Of a stretch of DNA of 64,000 bases, positions 55,203-63,392 are shown one piece after another (the first letter of the stretch is position 1; every line of letters starts with the position of its first letter). The position numbers and the translations under genes are program-made. Source of the stretch: Lactobacillus johnsonii ATCC 33200. GTDB taxonomy: Bacteria; Bacillota; Bacilli; Lactobacillales; Lactobacillaceae. The notes beneath the pieces were generated by a model. The model searched no databases. It was not told where the DNA came from and saw only the letters and a program-made list of their open reading frames with translations. The stretch spans positions 1 through 64,000 of the forward strand of contig NZ_GG670120.1 of assembly GCF_000159355.1 (NCBI RefSeq). Reading direction: 5' to 3'.

Positions 55203-55994
55203 ATGGATGAATCGTTAGACTTGATTTTGCAAGACAATAAATCTGTGATTCGCTTTGGAGATGGTGAATTTGATTTAATTAGAGGAGCCTCAATTCCTTA
55301 TCAAACCTATGATTCAGAACTTGCCAATAGACTAAAAGATATTATTTTGCGGGGCCAATTTAATAATACCTTGGTTTGTTTACCGGATGTATTTACCAAA
55401 CCGGAGCGTTATCAAGATTTTACTCAATCATTCTACGAAACATCTTTCTTTCCAAATAATGAAAGTTTCTTAAAAGAAATTGGACAAACTGGTAATTGGT
55501 ATGGTTCAACTTTTATTTCAAGACCATATATTGATATAGTTGATAAAAGTAAAAGTGCTGCATACTTTGATAAATTGAAACAACTTTGGAGTGGTCGTGA
55601 TCTCATAATCGTAGAGGGAGCACTGACGCGTTCAGGAGTAGGAAATGATTTATTTACTAATACTAAATCAATTAAAAGAATTATTGCTCCATCAAAGAAT
55701 GCATACCAAAAAATTGATCAAATAGAACAAATGATTCGAAAAAATGCAGAAGATAGATTAGTTCTATTAATGCTTGGACCAATAGCTAAGGTAATCGTGG
55801 ATGATCTCCAAGATTTAGATAATCAATTGATCGATTTAGGGCATATTGACTCAGAATATGAATGGTTCAAGATAGGAGCTACTTATAAAGTTAAGCTTAA
55901 AAATAAGCATACAGCAGAATTCAATTTTGATGAAAATATTGAAGCAGTTCATGATCAAACTTATGAGAATGAAATTATTGGCAAAATTGAGTAA
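55203..55994 (+). CDS. GT-D fold (DUF1792, SP_1767-type) glycosyltransferase, 5' end uncertain
   Basis: A 263-residue glycosyltransferase of the GT-D family, which extends serine-rich-protein glycans in streptococci. The family signature SVIRFGDGEFDLIRG lies at the N-terminus (residues about 14-28), then NTLVCLPDVF and RDLIIVEGALTRSGVGND with the metal/nucleotide site. The ATG at 55203 has no convincing ribosome site. The same frame stays open for 26 codons upstream (from 55125), encoding AIKKTVKINGPKYNIRVKD, which looks coding but has no ATG, GTG or TTG. The gene may be 5'-truncated. Acceptor unknown. Confidence 0.72.
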   Translation: MDESLDLILQDNKSVIRFGDGEFDLIRGASIPYQTYDSELANRLKDIILRGQFNNTLVCLPDVFTKPERYQDFTQSFYETSFFPNNESFLKEIGQTGNWYGSTFISRPYIDIVDKSKSAAYFDKLKQLWSGRDLIIVEGALTRSGVGNDLFTNTKSIKRIIAPSKNAYQKIDQIEQMIRKNAEDRLVLLMLGPIAKVIVDDLQDLDNQLIDLGHIDSEYEWFKIGATYKVKLKNKHTAEFNFDENIEAVHDQTYENEIIGKIE

Positions 55995-56009
55995 TAAATA
56001 ATGCAAACC

Positions 56010-56057
56010 AAAAAGCTACTAAATCAAGGTTTTAACACCAAGATTTAGTAGCTTTTT
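56010..56057. terminator. Bidirectional terminator
   Basis: AAAAAGCTACTAAATC and GATTTAGTAGCTTTTT arms with a 16-nt loop, between the convergent GT-D and BI-1 genes. Confidence 0.9.
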
Positions 56058-56067
56058 ATGTAGAATA

Positions 56068-56787
56068 TTAATTTCTATCGCTATCGCTAAATCCAAAGAT
56101 TTGTAAGAATTGTAAGAATAAGTTAACGAAATCTAAGTAAAGTGCCAAAGCACCGGCAACTGCTAAGCCGTCAACAGAAACTTGGCCACTGTAGTTTTCA
56201 TAGATTTGCTTCATTCTTTGTGCATCCCAAGCAGTTAAAATAGTAAAGATAATAACTGCAATAAATGAGAAAATGTAAGAAACCATTGGATTTCTTAAGA
56301 ACATGTTGATTAGCATTGCAACAATTAATCCAATTAAAGCTGCAGAAGCATATGATCCCAAATTATTTAAGTTCTTTTTAGTCGTGGTACCAATTACAGC
56401 CATTGTAATGAATACAGTAGAAGAAGCTACGAATGCAGAAGCAATGCTGCGGCCAGTATAAGCACCAGCAATTAATGAAAATTCAACTCCATAAACAATT
56501 GCCATGATCATTAGCATTACAAAACTAGCTACTGGATTTCTCGTTGCTCTAAAACTAATTCCAAAAGTTAAAGCAAGTGGAACTAGCAATAAAATCCAAG
56601 TCATTGCTGGATTGCTAGCAAAAAAGGTCATAACTTGTGTTCTAAAGACAGTCATTGTTAAGTAAGCACTTAAGGCAGATACTAAAACAGCAATTGTCAT
56701 CATGCCGTACATTCTGCTTAAGAATCTATTTAAACCAGTTACATCGACAATTGTACGACGTTCTGGTTCTTGTGAAAAGTTATTCAT
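56068..56787 (-). CDS. Bax inhibitor-1/YccA family membrane protein
   Basis: A 239-residue protein with seven hydrophobic segments and the BI-1 pattern: N-terminal VDVTGLNRFLSRMYGMM, an acidic/aromatic C-terminal part ALALYLDFVNLFLQFLQIFG. Bacterial homologs (YetJ) act as pH-sensitive Ca2+ leak channels, and YccA modulates FtsH. It is monocistronic. Ribosome site GGGAGAGC precedes the ATG. Confidence 0.92.
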   Translation of the reverse strand: MNNFSQEPERRTIVDVTGLNRFLSRMYGMMTIAVLVSALSAYLTMTVFRTQVMTFFASNPAMTWILLLVPLALTFGISFRATRNPVASFVMLMIMAIVYGVEFSLIAGAYTGRSIASAFVASSTVFITMAVIGTTTKKNLNNLGSYASAALIGLIVAMLINMFLRNPMVSYIFSFIAVIIFTILTAWDAQRMKQIYENYSGQVSVDGLAVAGALALYLDFVNLFLQFLQIFGFSDSDRN

Positions 56788-56849
56788 AAAGCTCTCCCTC
56801 TTTCCTTTTATTAGTATATTTTAACTTATCTTGGCAGTAAAAGAAACTT

Positions 56850-57680
56850 TTATACAAAAGGATTATAGAAACGTCCTGAATTGACTTTAAAGAGTAAAAT
56901 TACAACTAGTACAAGAATAAAAGCCAAAGTAGTAACTAGATAATCAGCTAAGTTGAAATTTTCTGCAACATACCAAGTACGTTTCTTTTTAGAACCAAAG
57001 CGTCTAAGTTGCATTGCGGTACTAATTGTATCAATACGATCAAGACTTGAAAAAATAAGTGGAGTAACAATATTTAAAATTCCATGAATTCTTTTTCCAA
57101 GAGAAGCTTTTTTAGAAAGTTCATTTCCTCTTGCTTGTTGAGCTGCAGAAATTGACCAGTAACTTTCCTGAATATTAGGTATATAGCGTAGCGCTAGAGA
57201 AACAGCATAGGCAACTTTATAACTGACCCCAATTTTATTTAGACTAGCTGCAAATTGACTAGGGTTAGTAGTTAATAAAAAGAGTAGAACCAAGGGGATA
57301 GAACAGATATACTTCAAAATTACGTTAAATAAATAAAATAGTTCCTGTGCAGTTAAAGTGAAGTATCCTGCATTGATTAGAACCGTTTTTGAATGGTAGA
57401 GTATCTCACCATAAGTTGGCTGAAAAATAAAAACAGCGATGATATTAATAATGGCAAAAACAATAATGAATTTAACAATAAAAGAAACTTGCTTCCACTT
57501 AATACCAGCAACTTTTAACAAAATTAAGGATAGGATACAGATAGCAATCAAGAAGCGAGTATCATAGGTAACCATACAAGCAATGGATACCAGGATTAAA
57601 AAGATCATTTTTGTAGTAGCATTGAGAGCATGAATAAAACTATTACCTGGCTGGTAGCCCAAAATTTTACTATCATTCAT
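56850..57680 (-). CDS. ECF transporter transmembrane component (EcfT-type)
   Basis: A 276-residue membrane protein, the transmembrane coupling subunit of an ECF importer. Hydrophobic segments span residues 20-150 and near the C-terminus. The coupling-helix motif with Ala-Arg-Gly, AAQARGNEL, is followed by a second like signature near residue 230 (AMQLRRFGSKKK), both contacting the ATPases. The frame extends to 57731 inside the ATPase gene, but GAAAGG places the start at ATG 57680 (57689 also possible). Last gene of the SAM hydroxide adenosyltransferase/ECF operon. Confidence 0.88.
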   Translation of the reverse strand: MNDSKILGYQPGNSFIHALNATTKMIFLILVSIACMVTYDTRFLIAICILSLILLKVAGIKWKQVSFIVKFIIVFAIINIIAVFIFQPTYGEILYHSKTVLINAGYFTLTAQELFYLFNVILKYICSIPLVLLFLLTTNPSQFAASLNKIGVSYKVAYAVSLALRYIPNIQESYWSISAAQQARGNELSKKASLGKRIHGILNIVTPLIFSSLDRIDTISTAMQLRRFGSKKKRTWYVAENFNLADYLVTTLAFILVLVVILLFKVNSGRFYNPFV

Positions 57681-57693
57681 AATCTTCATCCTT

Positions 57694-59394
57694 TCAGTTT
57701 TGTTGTTCAAAATTAATATAAGCCTGCACAAATTTATTTGGATCAGGTAAGTTATAATGTTTTGCCAGGTCGTAAAGACTAGTGCGCTTTAATGAGGCTT
57801 CTTTAATTAAAGCTTGATTGGTTAATAATTCAATTGGGGTAGTATCTGCAATTAATTTTCCCTTAGCAAATGCTAGAGATCGACTAGTGTACTCAAGCAT
57901 CAAGTGCATATCATGCGTGATAATAATGATTGTTTTTCCAATAGTATTTAGGTGCTTTAAAAAGCTCATAATTTCCGTATATGTCTTCCAGTCTTGACCA
58001 GCAGTTGGCTCATCTAAAATAATAATCTCTGGTTCTAAGACCAAAATCGCAGCAATTGTGACACGCTTTTTCTGTCCAAAACTTAATGCAGAAATTGGCC
58101 AATGTCTAAAGGGATACAGTCCACAAATTTTCAACGTTTGGTCAACTTTTTGCTTAATTGTTTCTTCATCGACATTGCGTAAACGTAAGCCTAGAGCAAT
58201 TTCATCAAAGATCATTTTTTGAGAAATCATTTGGTTAGGATCTTGCATTACATAGCCAATTTTTTCGGCTCTCTCTTTAATTGATAAGTCACTTAAATTC
58301 TGGTCCTTAAGAGTGATTTTTCCTTCGTTAGAAATAAAACCACAAATAGTTCGGCAAAGGGTAGTTTTACCTGCACCATTTTGTCCAACTATTGAAATAA
58401 AGTCGCCCTGATTAATAGTAGTAGAAACATCTTTTAAGGGATAGGGCTGATTCTTGCTGTATTGATAACCAACGTGATCTAATTTTAATAATGGTAAATT
58501 ATCTGCTTCTTTTTTGGTGATTTTAGCTTGTTTAGTCCAAGCTGCTAATTTATCGCTGATTTTTTCAGAAACAGGGAGAGTTGATATTTGGTCTACTTCT
58601 TTGATAGAACTTAGATTTACATCAGCGGCTGTAAGAGCCTTTAGGTATAGGGGCTCTCTAACGCCAATTTTTTCTAAGGTATGAGAATGTAGCAGCTGAT
58701 TAGTAGGCTGGTCGGCAACAATCGTACCTTCATTTACTAAAATAATTCTGTCAATTGGTTGACTGAGGACTTCTTCTACGCGATGTTCAATAATTATAAC
58801 TGTCGCATTAAGTTCCTTTTGAATTTTATCGATAATTGCCATCGTTTTAAGCCCAGAAGCGGGATCTAGATTAGCAAGTGGCTCATCGAATAATAAAATA
58901 GGTGACTCGTCAACTAAAACTCCAGCTAAGGCAACAATTTGCTTTTGGCCTCCAGAAAGACTTTGTGGAGATTGAGTAAGTAATTCTTTGATTTTTAATT
59001 CATCAGCCCACTGGTTTACAGTTTGGTGCATTTTATCTTTAGGTTGACAGTCATTTTCTAAAGCAAAAGCGATATCTTCACCAACCGTTAAGCCGATGAA
59101 TTGGCTATCAGCATCTTGTAAGATAGTTGAAGTAGTGAATGAAAAATCAAAAAGACTTGTGCTAGTAATATCTTTTCCATTCACTAAACATTTTCCTTTA
59201 ACTTCACCTTGATAGATATTTGGAATAAGACCATTAAGGCAGCGACCAATTGTGGATTTGCCGCTGCCTGAAGGTCCAGCCAAAAGAATTTTTTCTCCTT
59301 TATTAATCTTCAAATTAATATTTTTAAGAGTAGGTTCTGCTTGGCTATTATATTTAAATGAAAAATCTTTAAATTCAATAATAGGTTCTGTCAT
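57694..59394 (-). CDS. ECF transporter double-ABC ATPase
   Basis: A 566-residue protein with two fused ABC ATPase domains. Domain 1: Walker A GPSGSGKST (about residues 39-47), signature LSGGQKQ, Walker B LLFDEPLANLDP. Domain 2 (from about 305): Walker A GQNGAGKTT, signature LSFGQKKR, Walker B IIILDEPTAGQD. This YkoD-like arrangement powers group I ECF importers. It lies between the S component and EcfT in one operon on the minus strand. Both ATP sites look complete. Confidence 0.93.
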   Translation of the reverse strand: MTEPIIEFKDFSFKYNSQAEPTLKNINLKINKGEKILLAGPSGSGKSTIGRCLNGLIPNIYQGEVKGKCLVNGKDITSTSLFDFSFTTSTILQDADSQFIGLTVGEDIAFALENDCQPKDKMHQTVNQWADELKIKELLTQSPQSLSGGQKQIVALAGVLVDESPILLFDEPLANLDPASGLKTMAIIDKIQKELNATVIIIEHRVEEVLSQPIDRIILVNEGTIVADQPTNQLLHSHTLEKIGVREPLYLKALTAADVNLSSIKEVDQISTLPVSEKISDKLAAWTKQAKITKKEADNLPLLKLDHVGYQYSKNQPYPLKDVSTTINQGDFISIVGQNGAGKTTLCRTICGFISNEGKITLKDQNLSDLSIKERAEKIGYVMQDPNQMISQKMIFDEIALGLRLRNVDEETIKQKVDQTLKICGLYPFRHWPISALSFGQKKRVTIAAILVLEPEIIILDEPTAGQDWKTYTEIMSFLKHLNTIGKTIIIITHDMHLMLEYTSRSLAFAKGKLIADTTPIELLTNQALIKEASLKRTSLYDLAKHYNLPDPNKFVQAYINFEQQN

Positions 59395-59415
59395 TAATTG
59401 AGTAACCTTTCATAA

Positions 59416-59973
59416 TTAATCTCTACGTAAACTACCTTTTTTAACTTTAGTCGCTGCATAAGCTTTAAGCAAGATAGTTCCTAAAATAAGAATAGAGATT
59501 GAGTTAGTGATGGTTGCAGTTGCTCCTTGCAAGAAAACTTTGTTTTGAGGTTCACTGTAAATCAAAATATCTCCAACTGGAGCGATGATTAACCAAGAAA
59601 CAACATTAGCAATAATTTGGACAATATTAAAACCAATCATTTGTTTAGTAGTAAAAACACCATTTTCTAAGTCAAGACGCATACCATAGAGTCCGATAAT
59701 TAAACCTAGAACAGCAGTTGCAAGGACCCAGCTCCACCAAGTTTGTCCATACATTAAGAAATCACTTAGGGCATGACCAATGAATCCCACGGAAAAACCA
59801 ACAACTGGTCCATAAATGGTTGCAAGTAATGCTAAAAATGGATACACAATTTCAATGTTAGTGTTTGGAATACCAGTTGGAATTGATGTGAAACGAGCTA
59901 AAATAACATAAATGGCAGCCCCAATACCAATTGCAACAACACTTTTTACTGATAAGCCTTTTTGATTATTCAT
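59416..59973 (-). CDS. ECF S component (UPF0397 family)
   Basis: A 185-residue membrane protein with 5-6 hydrophobic segments, of the UPF0397 family: VVAIGIGAAIYVILARF, GIPNTNIEIVYPFLALLA, GFIGHALSDFLMYG with Trp pairs after it. It binds the transported small molecule in a group I ECF complex with the next two genes. The partner SAM hydroxide adenosyltransferase upstream suggests a nucleoside-, methionine- or thiamine-precursor-like substrate, but the substrate is unknown. Confidence 0.88.
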   Translation of the reverse strand: MNNQKGLSVKSVVAIGIGAAIYVILARFTSIPTGIPNTNIEIVYPFLALLATIYGPVVGFSVGFIGHALSDFLMYGQTWWSWVLATAVLGLIIGLYGMRLDLENGVFTTKQMIGFNIVQIIANVVSWLIIAPVGDILIYSEPQNKVFLQGATATITNSISILILGTILLKAYAATKVKKGSLRRD

Positions 59974-59993
59974 AATTTTCCCCCGTAAATAAA

Positions 59994-60827
59994 TTATTCT
60001 TTTATTAAATCAATTTTCCAGTCATTTCCTGTACCAATATTATACGTATCCGCAAATGAAGCTTGGTTTAAGGCAATGCCGACATTAACTAGTGAATTAA
60101 TATCATTGATTGGTGCATTGGCAAAAGACCGGACAAAAGGTATTGTATCATGATAATAAACTTGGTGTTGATAAGTAATAGTAACAGTAAGTTTATCACC
60201 GCGTTGAATATTCGCCTTTTTAATTAAATCATAGGGAATATTAGTCCATAAAGAACCAAAGCGAATATCTAAAACATCAATTGATCCGCGTAGATGATCG
60301 TTTTCTAGACTAGCCTCAGTAAGTGGTAGTTTAACAACTGAAGTTGGATCTAATGTTTCGCCTAAATCTTCAAAAGATTTTTCTCCCTCAGCGAGTAAGG
60401 CCCCATTGTAAGCATAGATATCACGGCCATGAAAAGTGTTACTTTCTGAAGAATATGGAAGACGATTCTTTTGTTCGTCAATCTCTCGTACTTCGTCTAG
60501 CCATATATAAGTTGCAACATGAGTTAAAGAACCATTGTCTGGTGTAATGATAAAGTGGCCACTTTTGGTTTTAGCGGCAATACTTTTTCGGTTAGATCCC
60601 ACTCCTGGATCAACAACTGAAACAAAAGTTGTTCCTTTTGACCAGTACTTAATAGTTTGATATAGACGATACGAAGCGGCCCAAATATCATAAGGCGGAA
60701 TCTCATGAGTTAAGTCGGACACAATAACATGTAGCGCAACCATATGTGCTACTCCGTGCATGGCACTAACAGCCCCATCTTTTAAGCCAAAATCAGTTTG
60801 TAGTACTAGAAAATGATTTGTTGTCAT
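59994..60827 (-). CDS. SAM hydroxide adenosyltransferase (DUF62 family)
   Basis: A 277-residue protein of the family that hydrolyses S-adenosylmethionine to adenosine and methionine (fluorinase/chlorinase-like fold). The N-terminal VLQTDFGLKDGAVSAMHGV has the active-site Asp, VVDPGVGSNRKSIAA is the conserved central motif, and DVLDIRFGSLWTNIP starts the C-terminal beta barrel. The frame reaches TTG at 60830, but AGAGGAA fits ATG 60827. First gene of an operon with a complete ECF transporter, suggesting linked uptake and salvage. Confidence 0.9.
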   Translation of the reverse strand: MTTNHFLVLQTDFGLKDGAVSAMHGVAHMVALHVIVSDLTHEIPPYDIWAASYRLYQTIKYWSKGTTFVSVVDPGVGSNRKSIAAKTKSGHFIITPDNGSLTHVATYIWLDEVREIDEQKNRLPYSSESNTFHGRDIYAYNGALLAEGEKSFEDLGETLDPTSVVKLPLTEASLENDHLRGSIDVLDIRFGSLWTNIPYDLIKKANIQRGDKLTVTITYQHQVYYHDTIPFVRSFANAPINDINSLVNVGIALNQASFADTYNIGTGNDWKIDLIKE

Positions 60828-60895
60828 CAAATTCCTCTTCTTTAATATTTTTTTAATTACTAATAATTTACAATGTAATTAAAAATTCGTCAATA

Positions 60896-60940
60896 AAAAT
60901 CCGTACTATTTTGCTATGTAAGCGCATATAGTACGGATTT
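60896..60940 (-). terminator. Terminator after the nhaC-type gene
   Basis: AAATCCGTACTAT and ATAGTACGGATTT arms with an 18-nt loop, just downstream of the minus-strand stop codon; T run on that side. Confidence 0.82.
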
Positions 60941-60951
60941 AATGAAATGGA

Positions 60952-62328
60952 TTAATTTTTAGGATTCTTTTGCCATTTTAAGCCAATCCCCGTAACCCCG
61001 GAAAGAATTGAGAAAAGTGGGGAAAGTAAACTAAAGAAGGTAAAGGGAATGAAGGCTAAAACTGGAACGCCGAGAGTAGAAGCAGCAAAAGATCCAGCTA
61101 CTCCCCATGGAATTAAGTAGTTAATTACACTTCCTCCATCTTCAAGAACCCGACTTAAGGCAAGTGGGTGAAGACCAATTCGGTCGTAAGCTTGTTTAAA
61201 GGCACGTCCTGGTAGAATTACTGAAAGGTATTGTTCACCAACAAATAAGTTGATACAAATGCCTGAAAGAATAGTAGTGATGACTAAACGGCTTGGTTTT
61301 TTGAGATGTTCAACTAGCGGTTCCATAGCAGTTTGAACAATATTGAATTTCATAAGGAGTCCACCAAGAGATAAGGTAGCAATAATTAAACCAACTGTAT
61401 CCATCATGCTGGAGATACCACCTCTGGTTAAAAGGGCATTAACAGATGAATCACTAGTTTTTGCTACAAAACCATTCATAATTAAGTTAGTTAAGTCAGT
61501 AATAGATTGGTGCGGATTTTGAATAAAAATCATAATGACTGTAACGGTAATGTTTAAAAATAAGGTAGGAATTGCAGGTATCTTGCGCCATGCACAGATT
61601 AACATCAATAAGATTGGTATAATTGCCCACCAAGTAATAGTAAAGTTATGCTCTAAGATAGAAACGGTGTGATTAATTTTTGAAGCATTAATTGAACCAC
61701 TGTTTCCTAGAATCCAAAAAAGGATTAAAGAAACAATAAAGGCAGGAATAGTGGACCACATCATGTTCTTTATATGGGCAAATAATTCACTTTCTGCAAC
61801 TGCAGAAGAAAGATTAGTTGAATCAGATAAAGGAGACATTTTATCCCCAAAAACTACTCCAGAAATGATTGCACCAGCAACAAGAGCTGGATTAGCATTC
61901 ATACTAGCCCCAATTCCAAAGAGTGCGATGCCGACAGTTGAAATTGTTGTAAAGCCACTTCCGATAGCAAGCCCAACAATTGAACAGACAATAAAGACAG
62001 ATGGAACAAAAAATTGACCACTAATTAGGTGGAAGCCTAGTACCATGATTGACGGAATAATACTTCCTTTAATCCATAGTCCAATTAAGGCCCCAATTAG
62101 GATAAAAATAAAAATTGGAATAATAGCTACGCCGATTCCTTCCTTAATTCCATCTTGAATTGAAGACCAGTCATTTCCGCGAATTCTAAGCCAAAATAAT
62201 AATAGACATACTGTAAATAGAACGGGAACTTCTGGCATCAGTCCAAACTTAATAACTGAAATACCTAAAATAAGTAGAAGCAAGAGTAGGATAATAATTG
62301 CTTCTGGAAAAGAAACTTTCTTTTTCAT
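60952..62328 (-). CDS. NhaC-family transporter, predicted tyrosine transporter
   Basis: A 458-residue membrane protein with about 11-12 hydrophobic segments, of the NhaC Na+/H+ antiporter family. Recognisable segments: GSGFTTISTVGIALFGIGAS, VFGDKMSPLSDSTNLSSAVA (with conserved acidic and polar residues) and GEQYLSVILPGRAF. Its leader is a tyrosine-specifying T-box, so transcription rises when tRNA-Tyr is uncharged. That fits reports that NhaC relatives (YheL type, also beside tyrosine decarboxylase genes) carry tyrosine; a Na+/tyrosine role is inferred. Monocistronic. Confidence 0.88.
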   Translation of the reverse strand: MKKKVSFPEAIIILLLLLLILGISVIKFGLMPEVPVLFTVCLLLFWLRIRGNDWSSIQDGIKEGIGVAIIPIFIFILIGALIGLWIKGSIIPSIMVLGFHLISGQFFVPSVFIVCSIVGLAIGSGFTTISTVGIALFGIGASMNANPALVAGAIISGVVFGDKMSPLSDSTNLSSAVAESELFAHIKNMMWSTIPAFIVSLILFWILGNSGSINASKINHTVSILEHNFTITWWAIIPILLMLICAWRKIPAIPTLFLNITVTVIMIFIQNPHQSITDLTNLIMNGFVAKTSDSSVNALLTRGGISSMMDTVGLIIATLSLGGLLMKFNIVQTAMEPLVEHLKKPSRLVITTILSGICINLFVGEQYLSVILPGRAFKQAYDRIGLHPLALSRVLEDGGSVINYLIPWGVAGSFAASTLGVPVLAFIPFTFFSLLSPLFSILSGVTGIGLKWQKNPKN

Positions 62329-62344
62329 AAAAATCCTCCAATAA

Positions 62345-62550
62345 AAAAGTCCTGTTGAAATTAATCAACAGGACGCATTACCGTGGTACCACCTATTTAC
62401 TGCAGATTGCAGCACTCTAATCAGGTGGTAACGGCACTGATTGTGGCCGAATAAAGATGAATCGTTGTAATTCGTAACTTATGCCTGACTGGTTCGCACT
62501 TCACCACCAGCTCTCTGACGCTTAACATAAGCACTACTGTGACGATAATT
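62345..62550 (-). ncRNA. T-box riboswitch specifying tyrosine
   Basis: On the minus strand: Stem I closes with ATCGT/ACGAT and CTTATG/CATAAG around an AGTA-bearing loop; the specifier loop reads GAATTACA, placing codon TAC (Tyr; 62467-62469 on the plus strand) after GAA-N and before A, the usual position. The conserved T-box AGGTGGTACCACGGTAATGCG lies at 62374-62394, and the terminator GTCCTGTTG.../CAACAGGAC plus T6 at 62346-62374. It ends just before the NhaC-type gene. Confidence 0.92.
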
Positions 62551-62687
62551 ATTGCAATTATGATAGCAAGCTTAAAAAAAGATGTCAATGAATTTATTAA
62601 TAAAAATAATAAGATTTCGAATTATGTAGTCTGAGCGGTAAAATAGATAGGTATAGAAAAACTAAAAATTTAAATTGAGGGATTAAG

Positions 62688-63392
62688 ATGAATGATATTT
62701 TAACCACCAAAGAATTAGGAAAAAATTTTAAACGTAAGCATGTTCTAGATCAAATCAATCTTCATGTTCCGACTGGCAAAATCTACTGTATTATGGGACC
62801 AAATGGAGCTGGAAAGTCGACACTATTAAAAATAATTAGTGGAATTGAAAAGCCAACTGAAGGAGTAGTTACTTTCAAAGATAAAAATTGGAAGAGAGAA
62901 GATTTAAAAGTAATTGGTTCCTTAATTGAAGAGCCTGGATTGTTTGATAACTTAACAGTTGAAGAAAACATCAAATTAAAACTAAAACTTCACCGTGTTG
63001 AAAATAAAAATCAGGAACAAATATTAAATACACTGGGCTTTGGTGATCATAATCATGAAAAAGTCAAAGGCTTTTCTACAGGGATGAGACAACGCTTGGG
63101 AATTGCTTTAGCTTTTATGGGAAATCCTGATTTAGTTATTTTGGATGAACCAACAAATGGTCTTGATACTTTTGGTATTCATGGGTTGCGTGAGCTTTTG
63201 ATGCTCGAGAAAAAGCAAGGAAAAACAATAATTATAGCTAGTCACATGCTTTCTGAGATTCAAAAGGTTGCAGATCGAATTGCTATTTTAGGTGATGGAA
63301 AATTGCTCCTAGAAGAAGATTATGAACCAGAAACAGATTTAGAAGAATTATTCATCTCAACTTTAGAAAAGGCAGGCATAAAGCATGACTAA
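62688..63392 (+). CDS. ABC transporter ATP-binding protein (lantibiotic/bacitracin-immunity type)
   Basis: A 234-residue ABC ATPase of the BcrA/lantibiotic-immunity type. Walker A GPNGAGKST (about residues 38-46), Q-loop LIEEPGLFDNLTVEENI, signature FSTGMRQRLGIALAF, Walker B LVILDEPTNGLD, H-loop IIASHMLSEI. It powers an ABC-2 type exporter with the permease that begins at 63385. Sequence style suggests peptide antibiotic immunity or envelope-stress export; no biosynthetic genes lie in view. Ribosome site GAGGGAT. The stop overlaps the permease start. Confidence 0.92.
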   Translation: MNDILTTKELGKNFKRKHVLDQINLHVPTGKIYCIMGPNGAGKSTLLKIISGIEKPTEGVVTFKDKNWKREDLKVIGSLIEEPGLFDNLTVEENIKLKLKLHRVENKNQEQILNTLGFGDHNHEKVKGFSTGMRQRLGIALAFMGNPDLVILDEPTNGLDTFGIHGLRELLMLEKKQGKTIIIASHMLSEIQKVADRIAILGDGKLLLEEDYEPETDLEELFISTLEKAGIKHD

